Below are positions 14,414 through 20,122 of a stretch of 20,122 nucleotides of DNA, in pieces. The notes beneath the pieces are model-generated. The model saw nothing but the letters and a program-made list of their open reading frames with translations, did not search any database and was not told the DNA's origin. Numbering within the stretch: the stretch's first letter is position 1; every line of letters begins with the position of its first letter. This stretch comes from Deinococcus sp. (GTDB lineage: Bacteria > Deinococcota > Deinococci > Deinococcales > Deinococcaceae). The stretch covers positions 1 to 20,122 of the forward strand of contig JAGLBF010000034.1 of NCBI GenBank assembly GCA_018260375.1. The letters run 5' to 3'. The position numbers were made by a program, and so were the translations under genes.

Positions 14414-14911
14414 AGCGGTTATTACTCACTCTAGTAAAGACAGCAAAAATTCATTTAACAATAAAGTTGCAATCAGGGTAAGGAATTTCTAGAAATCTAC
14501 ATAAAATAGGAAACTTTTGAATAAATCTTAGGCAGCTATACGTTTAGTGATAAGTATCAAAATATAAATATAGCAAACGGCGACCATAGAGCTTGTATTC
14601 ACCGTTATGATTAACCAGTAGAGATGGGTTTACTACTTTGTCGCCTGAGTATGAAAACGCTCTGTTTTATCACGCTTCTTCTAGCACGGACTGCGCTTCT
14701 CGGTAATGTTTTAAGAAACGTGACCGGCAGGAGCAATGGCCATAAGGTTTCAGTATTTCTGTCTACAGTCAGATGCAAATCACGTCTTTATAACCAACTG
14801 TTGCTTATCTTGTCGCCGCTTAGACCCTTCACTTGACCGATCTAGCAGCATGCCTGACTATTCGTAACCCCTAATGACCGTAAGGGCCTTTATAGTTGCC
14901 CGAACCAATTC
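14414..14911. other. AT-rich gap between convergent trpD and mnmE, no recognised gene
   Basis: About 500 bases, much more AT-rich than the surrounding genes for the first ~180 bases. A short plus-strand ORF at 14654-14836 would start MKTLCFITLLLA, resembling a signal peptide, but the remainder has no recognisable domain, contains many basic residues and no ribosome binding site is seen. No strong terminator was found for either flanking gene. It may be a remnant of inserted DNA. Confidence 0.4.
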
Positions 14912-16228
<1,317 letters not shown>

Positions 16229-16235
16229 GAACAGT

Positions 16236-16241
16236 AGTGTA
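16236..16241 (-). promoter_or_regulatory. -10 box of leaderless mnmE promoter
   Basis: TACACT-ACTGTTC-ATG on the minus strand with the 7-base spacing seen at mug, the zinc-ribbon gene and the membrane-protein gene. No obvious -35. Confidence 0.6.
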
Positions 16242-16308
16242 GGGGAAGAGCGAATTAAAGGGATTAGGCGGTTGTAGAGCTTATGCGGAGTGCGCCTTGC
16301 ACCGTGTT

Positions 16309-16334
16309 ATACGGATGTCGCAGCAGCGCAGGCG
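16309..16334 (+). repeat. Possible fragment of the dispersed repeat
   Basis: ATACGGATGTCGCAGCAGCGCAGGCGGC resembles the internal ATACGGATGCCGCGG...GCAGGCGGCGC of the copy at 19018-19153. Short and without ends; lies between trpG and mnmE. Confidence 0.35.
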
Positions 16335-16359
16335 GCCCCCAGAAAGCTGCTGTGGCCCG

Positions 16360-16977
16360 TCAGTGATAAGCCCTGACCACATCCAGAAAGTTGCTGATCA
16401 TCTGCTTGCCTGCCTGGGTAGCGACGCTTTCGGGGTGAAACTGCAGGCCGTAGGTGGGGTAGTCGCGGTGCTTAAGGGCCATCAGTGCGCGGTATTCGCC
16501 AGCAGGCAGGCGGTCAGTGGCCCAGGCGGTAGGCAGCAGATCGTCGGGCAGGTCTTCCACAATCAGGCTGTGGTAGCGGGTAACGGTGGTGTCTGCCTCT
16601 AGCCCCGCAAAGAGGCCCTCACCCGTATGCTCTACAGCACTGGTTTTGCCGTGTACAGGAATAGGCGCACGTTTCACAGTGGCCCCGAATGCCTGGCCGA
16701 TACTCTGGTGCCCCAGGCACACGCCCAGTATCGGCACGCTGGGCGCAAACTCGCGTATCACCTCTACACTCAGGCCCGCTTCGTGCGGTGTACATGGCCC
16801 TGGGGAAACGACAATGGCATCGGGATTCAGTTCTTTAACTTCATGCAAGGTAAACTGGTCATTGCGCCAAATAGTAAGATTACAGCCTAGTTCGCCAAAA
16901 TACTGCACAAGGTTATAGGTGAATGAGTCATAGTTATCAATGATGAGGATGTGGGGTTGTGGGTGGTGGGTTGTCAT
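16360..16977 (-). CDS. trpG: Anthranilate synthase, glutamine amidotransferase subunit
   Basis: It supplies ammonia from glutamine to TrpE for anthranilate synthesis. Triad residues are visible: Cys87 in LGVCLGHQSIG, His181 and Glu183 in LQFHPESV. The N-terminal ILIIDNYDSFTYNLVQYFGELG and the VSPGPCTPHEAG oxyanion segment are typical; 205 residues is a normal length. It may also serve folate synthesis as PabA, but its operon with trpE favours tryptophan. Its ATG overlaps the stop of the preceding tautomerase gene by four bases (ATGA), so translation is probably coupled. It is the last gene of the operon; no clear T-run terminator is seen after it. Confidence 0.95.
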   Translation of the reverse strand: MTTHHPQPHILIIDNYDSFTYNLVQYFGELGCNLTIWRNDQFTLHEVKELNPDAIVVSPGPCTPHEAGLSVEVIREFAPSVPILGVCLGHQSIGQAFGATVKRAPIPVHGKTSAVEHTGEGLFAGLEADTTVTRYHSLIVEDLPDDLLPTAWATDRLPAGEYRALMALKHRDYPTYGLQFHPESVATQAGKQMISNFLDVVRAYH

Positions 16978-17363
16978 TGGCTTACCTCATAGCTGAGTTG
17001 CAGTTCGTGACCGAGTTGGCCGCGAATACCCCAATATTGGGGCGGTGTGGCAATAAGAGTAATCTCTACATCATTTGGCTTCAAATTAAGAGCTTTTCCC
17101 AAGTTATTTTGTAAGGCGCGAATATAATTTTCTAAGGTTTTGGGGCTACGGCCTTGAAAGAGGCAGATTTCCAAAATCAGATAAGCTACCGTGTGGTCAC
17201 TAGGATGAATAAAGTCTTCGGCTTGTAGGGAAAAGAAGCGGTGAAACCTTTTAGTATTGGGCAAGCCAAGTGCTTCTTGTGCAGCTTCTTGAATGGCATC
17301 TGAAATAGTTTTTTTGCGCCCCTGAAGATATTCAGCGTGACCGTAAATCTTGACCTGAGTCAT
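16974..17363 (-). CDS. Tautomerase-superfamily protein inside the trp operon
   Basis: The 129-residue product resembles the longer single-chain tautomerase family: KIYG near the N terminus, KRFHRFFSLQAEDFIHPSD in the middle, LILEICLFQGRSPKTLENYIRAL, and a conserved C-terminal WGIRGQLGHEL. Superfamily members use an N-terminal Pro as catalytic base after Met removal; here the second codon is Thr (MTQVKIYG), so the usual chemistry may be lost or the start misjudged. The gene begins in the trpE stop (ATGA) and ends in the trpG start (ATGA), so it is fully embedded in the operon. Its codons end in A or T far more often than those of trpE and trpG, suggesting acquisition from another genome. A role in tryptophan synthesis is not known for this family. 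Confidence 0.75.
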   Translation of the reverse strand: MTQVKIYGHAEYLQGRKKTISDAIQEAAQEALGLPNTKRFHRFFSLQAEDFIHPSDHTVAYLILEICLFQGRSPKTLENYIRALQNNLGKALNLKPNDVEITLIATPPQYWGIRGQLGHELQLSYEVSQ

Positions 17364-18808
17364 AGGCCCGCCGCTGCCCGCTCTGCCGCCCGCATTAGCG
17401 CTGCCGCCTTGTTGCGCGTCTCCTGCTCCTCAGCTACGGGGTCAGAGTCAGCCACCACGCCCGCGCCTGCCTGGATGTGAACTTTGCCGCCCGCAATCAC
17501 CATGGTACGCAGCGTCAGCGCCATGTCCAGCGAGCCGTCAAAGGCGAGGTAGCCAAAGCAGCCGCCATATGGCCCGCGCCGTACTGTTTCTAGCTCGTCA
17601 ATAATTTCCATCGCCCGTATCTTGGGTGCGCCCGATAATGTTCCCATCGGCATCACGCTTCGCAGGGCGTCAAGCGGCGTATGGCCCTGTGCCAATTCGC
17701 CGCGCACACCGCTGACAATATGCATCACATGGCTGTAGCGCTCAATGGTAAAAGCGTCTTCTACCGTTACCGAGCCGTAGCGGGCCACGCGGCCGATGTC
17801 GTTGCGGCCCAGGTCAACCAGCATCAGGTGTTCGGCGCGTTCCTTTTCGTCGCTCAGCAGGTCACGGGCGTAGGCCGCGTCGGCCTCTGGCGTACTGCCG
17901 CGCGGACGCGTACCCGCAATAGGCCGCGTGACAATGCTCTTGCCGTCACTTTGCAGCAGACTCTCCGGGCTGCTGGCCACCAGTATCACGTCGCCCAGGT
18001 TAAGATAACCTAGGTACGGGCTGGGGTTAATGCTGCGGATGGCGCGGTACAGCGCAAACGGATGCGCCGTCAGTGTGGCACTAAAGCGCTGTGACGGCAC
18101 CACCTGAAAAATATCACCCGCGCGAATGTACTCCACGCACCGGTTCACCACATCCGCGTAGCCCTGCGGGGTCATGTTACTCTCAAAGTGCATCGGCGCG
18201 GCCTGTTGCGAGCCTGGAATGTGGGCAGGGAGAGGGGCGCGTAGTTGCGCCTCTAACCGGCTGACCACCGCTTCAGCCTGCTGCTCGGTGTGTGCCGAGG
18301 CCACCAGATACAGGTGGTGGCGCAGATGGTCAAAGATCACCACGCCTTCAGGCACAATAAAAAGCGCGTCGGGCAGCCCCAGTTCGTCAGGGTTGTTGTC
18401 CGGCAGTTGCTCATACAGCCGTATCAGGTCGTAGCCCGCGTAGCCCACCGCTCCGCCAAAAAAGGGTGGGGAGCCGTCAAACGCATCACTAGGCAGCGCT
18501 AGCGGGCGCAGTACGCGGTTGTACAGCAGCGCTAAGGGGTCGGTGGTCTCTTGTTGCTCGGTGTGGCCGCCGCTACTCAGCACCCCGCTGAGGGTCGCCA
18601 CGTTGCCGCGCAGACTGTAGCGCCCCACCTCGCCCGTGCCAATAAATGAGTAACGGGCCTGCCGCTCGCCGCCTTCCACGCTCTCCAGCAAAAAGCTCAG
18701 GCACTGGGCGTTGTCACTAACCTTGAGGTAAGCACTAACAGGGGTGTCTAGGTCAGCATTGAGACGGCGCACAGCGGTATGCAGTGTGGTTAACGAGGTT
18801 GTATTCAA
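17360..18808 (-). CDS. trpE: Anthranilate synthase component I
   Basis: It forms anthranilate from chorismate with ammonia from TrpG. Recognisable parts: SFLLESVEGGERQARYSFIG with the LLES motif of the tryptophan feedback site, PIAGTRPRG, DLGRNDIGRVA, MPMGTLSGAPKIRAMEIIDELE and the chorismate-binding C terminus GAGVVADSDPVAEEQET. The frame is open to 18856, but those first 16 codons lie inside the attenuator hairpin and its T run. The TTG at 18808, preceded by AAGGAAGTGA, is therefore preferred and gives 482 residues; a GTG at 18820 is a less likely option. The gene follows a Trp-codon leader and terminator, so expression should fall when charged tRNA-Trp is plentiful. It is followed by the tautomerase gene and trpG with 4-base overlaps. 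Confidence 0.95.
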   Translation of the reverse strand: MNTTSLTTLHTAVRRLNADLDTPVSAYLKVSDNAQCLSFLLESVEGGERQARYSFIGTGEVGRYSLRGNVATLSGVLSSGGHTEQQETTDPLALLYNRVLRPLALPSDAFDGSPPFFGGAVGYAGYDLIRLYEQLPDNNPDELGLPDALFIVPEGVVIFDHLRHHLYLVASAHTEQQAEAVVSRLEAQLRAPLPAHIPGSQQAAPMHFESNMTPQGYADVVNRCVEYIRAGDIFQVVPSQRFSATLTAHPFALYRAIRSINPSPYLGYLNLGDVILVASSPESLLQSDGKSIVTRPIAGTRPRGSTPEADAAYARDLLSDEKERAEHLMLVDLGRNDIGRVARYGSVTVEDAFTIERYSHVMHIVSGVRGELAQGHTPLDALRSVMPMGTLSGAPKIRAMEIIDELETVRRGPYGGCFGYLAFDGSLDMALTLRTMVIAGGKVHIQAGAGVVADSDPVAEEQETRNKAAALMRAAERAAAGL

Positions 18809-18815
18809 GGGGGGG

Positions 18816-18829
18816 GTCACTTCCTTAAT
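18816..18829 (-). promoter_or_regulatory. Ribosome binding site of trpE
   Basis: TTAAGGAAGTGACC on the minus strand lies just after the T run of the attenuator and 7 bases before the TTG start at 18808. It supports a start downstream of the terminator; the intervening run is all C. Confidence 0.55.
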
Positions 18830-18867
18830 AAAAAAGAGCCCCGCAGAGCGATACATTCTCTGCGGGG
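18828..18867 (-). terminator. trp operon attenuator (intrinsic terminator before trpE)
   Basis: On the minus strand, CCCCGCAGAG pairs perfectly with CTCTGCGGGG (10 bp, plus arms 18858-18867 and 18839-18848) around a 9-base loop, followed by CTCTTTTTTATT. It lies about 30 bases after the stop of the Trp-rich leader ORF and about 20 bases before the trpE start. A competing pairing is visible: GCTGGGT in the leader (18898-18904) can pair with ACCCCGC of the first stem arm (18862-18868) with one mismatch, a candidate antiterminator. The antiterminator is tentative. Confidence 0.88.
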
Positions 18868-18895
18868 TGAGGCGTAATCACAACAAAACGCACGT

Positions 18896-18946
18896 CTACC
18901 CAGCGGTATTAGGCCACCAGGTCAGGCTGCGCTTTTGGCTCAACAT
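18896..18946 (-). CDS. trpL: trp leader peptide (attenuation)
   Basis: A 16-codon ORF reads MLSQKRSLTWWPNTAG with two adjacent TGG Trp codons (plus 18914-18919). It is followed, 28 bases after its TAG, by the terminator hairpin in front of trpE. Two Trp codons in a 16-residue ORF at this position is the hallmark of ribosome-mediated trp attenuation: a ribosome stalled at these codons when charged tRNA-Trp is scarce would favour the antiterminator, while completed translation frees the terminator. The ATG at 18946 is exactly 7 bases after TATGCT, so the leader may be translated from a leaderless message. An in-frame ATG at 18958 overlaps that -10 box and is less likely. No Shine-Dalgarno is visible. 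Confidence 0.85.
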   Translation of the reverse strand: MLSQKRSLTWWPNTAG

Positions 18947-18953
18947 GCTTGGT

Positions 18954-18982
18954 AGCATAGGCTATGAGCACCGCAAGCGCAA
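18954..18982 (-). promoter_or_regulatory. Promoter of the trpL-trpE operon
   Basis: On the minus strand TTGCGC (18982-18977) and TATGCT (18959-18954) are 17 bases apart. Seven bases follow to the ATG of trpL, so transcription should begin at or beside that A. A dispersed repeat begins 36 bases upstream of the -35 box. Confidence 0.65.
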
Positions 18983-19017
18983 GGCGTGTGCCACGGATTC
19001 CGACTTGCGCTCTGCTG

Positions 19018-19153
19018 ATACGGATTCCGATTGATTCAGAACTGCACTGAATCAATCCGAGCGGATGCGAGTGGGAACAGCATACGGATGCCGCGGTATG
19101 GAGCCGCAGGCGGCGCTTTTCCGACTGTAGTGGAATTTAGCGGCAGTCCGTAT
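19018..19153 (+). repeat. Complete dispersed intergenic repeat, copy 2 (136 bp)
   Basis: It begins ATACGGATTCCGATTGATTC and ends GGCAGTCCGTAT. It is the reverse complement of copy 1 (6691-6825) with scattered substitutions; the main difference is the sequence between two ATTGATTC/GAATCAAT arms (TTGATTCAGAACTGCACTGAATCAA here versus a different loop in copy 1), where the inverted arms are kept. It lies between the trp promoter and the response regulator. Confidence 0.85.
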
Positions 19154-19280
19154 GAGCAGCGACTGAGGGAAGAACACATCATCAGACGCCTTGACCCTTC
19201 CCTTGCTCCAGAAGCCGCTGCCGAGGCTCCAAAAACTGCTTTGTGCAGTTGATATTCTCCCCTATGAATGCAGGGGCGTT

Positions 19281-19311
19281 ATACGGTGCTGGAATGGAGC
19301 GCAGTCCGTAT
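19281..19311 (+). repeat. 31-bp element with ATACGG/CCGTAT ends
   Basis: ATACGGTGCTGGAATGGAGC followed by GCAGTCCGTAT. The ends are inverted repeats of each other, and the right part recurs at about 6965-6986. It seems to be a minimal member of a second repeat type sharing the same ends as the 135-bp family. Confidence 0.6.
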
Positions 19312-19365
19312 GATCCACGCTCAAGGAACGCGTTCATAACTGAGCACGTTCAGGGATGATGCAAG

Positions 19366-20070
19366 CTATACCTGCAAGCTACTCAACTGTACGCCGTTGG
19401 GGTCTATCCAGCCGCGTTTTATGCCGTATAGCACGGCCTCAGTACGGCTGCCTACGCTCAGTTTGGCAAAGGTATTGGCGAGGTGTACCTGCACAGTGCG
19501 CGGTGAAATGTCAAGTTGGCGGGCAATCTCTTTGTTGGTCAGCCCCCACGCCGCCACCCGCAGTACCTCTAGCTCGCGGGGTGACAGGGTGTCATCAAGC
19601 GGGGTAGGGCTGCTCTGTACGCTGAAGCGGGCCAGCACCTTGCGCGCTACCGCTGGAGTCAGCACACTCTCCCCCGCTGCCACCGCCCGCACCGCATTCA
19701 ACAGCTCATCTTCGCCCGCGTTTTTGAGCAAATAACCCGCCGCGCCCGCTTCTAATAGCGCAAACACATACGCGTCATCGTCATAACTCGTGAGCACCAG
19801 CACACTCACTTGCGGCGACTCGGCTTTGATCAGTTTGGTGGCTTCTATGCCGTTCATACCCGGCATAGACACGTCCATGAGTATCACGGCGGGGCGCAGT
19901 TCCCTGGCTTTTTGTACAGCCTCTTCGCCGTTTTCGGCCTCGCCCAACACCTGCATATCACGTTCGCCCTCAAGCAGCTCGCGGGTGCCTTTGCGCACCA
20001 CGGGGTGGTCATCCACCAGCAGCAGGGTGATGCGTTCGGGCAAAAGGTGATCAGTGCTGGGGTCAGTCAT
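19366..20070 (-). CDS. Two-component response regulator, NarL/FixJ (LuxR-type) family
   Basis: A cytoplasmic DNA-binding regulator switched by phosphorylation. The 234-residue protein has a receiver domain (about 13-130) with the acidic pair in LLLVDDHPVVRKG, phospho-acceptor Asp66 in VILMDVSMPGMNG, Thr94 in VLVLTSYDDD and Lys116 in GYLLKNAGEDEL. A LuxR-type helix-turn-helix follows (about 158-222): LSPRELEVLRVAAWGLTNKEIARQLDISPRTVQVHLANTFAKLSV. No histidine kinase is in the window; it may be to the right, upstream of this gene. The ATG is six bases after TACACT, suggesting a leaderless message. A dispersed repeat begins directly upstream of that box. Target genes cannot be inferred. Confidence 0.93.
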   Translation of the reverse strand: MTDPSTDHLLPERITLLLVDDHPVVRKGTRELLEGERDMQVLGEAENGEEAVQKARELRPAVILMDVSMPGMNGIEATKLIKAESPQVSVLVLTSYDDDAYVFALLEAGAAGYLLKNAGEDELLNAVRAVAAGESVLTPAVARKVLARFSVQSSPTPLDDTLSPRELEVLRVAAWGLTNKEIARQLDISPRTVQVHLANTFAKLSVGSRTEAVLYGIKRGWIDPNGVQLSSLQV

Positions 20071-20076
20071 AGCGCC

Positions 20077-20082
20077 AGTGTA
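20077..20082 (-). promoter_or_regulatory. -10 box of response regulator promoter, abutting a repeat
   Basis: TACACT-GGCGCT-ATG on the minus strand, six bases from the start codon. The dispersed repeat starts at the next base, so any -35 element must lie inside the repeat. Confidence 0.5.
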
Positions 20083-20122
20083 ATACGGATTCCGATTGAT
20101 TTGGCGTACTTCCGAATCAATC
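20083..20122 (+). repeat. Dispersed repeat copy 3, cut by the window end
   Basis: All 40 visible bases, from ATACGGATTCCGATTGATTT onward, are identical to the end of copy 1 read in reverse complement, including the GGCGTACTTCCGAATCAATC loop arm that differs in copy 2. The rest lies outside the window. Confidence 0.85.

Noticed and set aside
14624..14836. 70-codon plus-strand ORF in the trpD-mnmE gap
   Set aside because: Composition is atypical and no ribosome binding site or similarity is seen; kept only as a note in the gap description.
18809..18856. Extended N terminus of trpE starting at 18856 (MYRSAGLFF...)
   Set aside because: These codons lie in the loop, stem and T run of the attenuator; translation from there would conflict with the hairpin, and a ribosome binding site exists further downstream.

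Overview
The window looks like a chromosomal stretch from a Deinococcus-type bacterium (phylum Deinococcota). Four things point there: a mismatch-type uracil-DNA glycosylase with the GTAPSR motif variant, a PilT retraction ATPase and a MinC in the same neighbourhood, many start codons only 6-8 bases after a TANNNT -10 box (leaderless messages, typical of Deinococcus), and small dispersed intergenic repeats. Genus-level assignment is inference; no rRNA marker is present. Base composition is moderately GC-rich, with several clearly more AT-rich islands: the lipoprotein gene, the gene between trpE and trpG, and the gaps on either side of trpD.

Layout. 164-5574 holds a mug glycosylase (-), an AT-rich lipoprotein gene (+) with its own terminator, minC (+), then four minus-strand genes: a coiled-coil zinc-ribbon protein, nth endonuclease III overlapping by one base with a small membrane protein, and a ParB-like domain protein. 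5750-9594 holds a putative sugar-isomerase-like (SIS) protein (+) convergent with ppc (PEP carboxylase, -). 9783-12872 holds a YmdB-type metallophosphoesterase (-), divergent from panC (+), followed by pilT (+). 13409-14413 is trpD (+) with a good sigma-A-type promoter. 14912-18960 is mnmE (-) and upstream of it a minus-strand tryptophan operon trpL-trpE-tautomerase-trpG. 19366-20070 is a NarL-type response regulator (-).

The most interesting system is the trp operon control region. A 16-codon leader ORF with two adjacent Trp codons starts 7 bases after a -10 box and is followed by a 10-bp GC-rich hairpin with a T run directly in front of trpE. This reads as classical ribosome-mediated attenuation, apparently on a leaderless leader peptide. 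Inside the operon, a low-GC tautomerase-family gene is joined to both trpE and trpG by 4-base ATGA overlaps and lacks the usual Pro after the initiator Met.

The second theme is repeats. A ~135-bp intergenic element with ATACGGA/TCCGTAT ends occurs twice in opposite orientation, a third copy is cut by the window end just upstream of the response regulator, and decayed or shorter relatives lie in other gaps. Independently, short direct tandem repeats of 12-18 bp occur in several gaps and in frame inside ppc and nth. No tRNA, rRNA, CRISPR array, complete insertion sequence or prophage was recognised.
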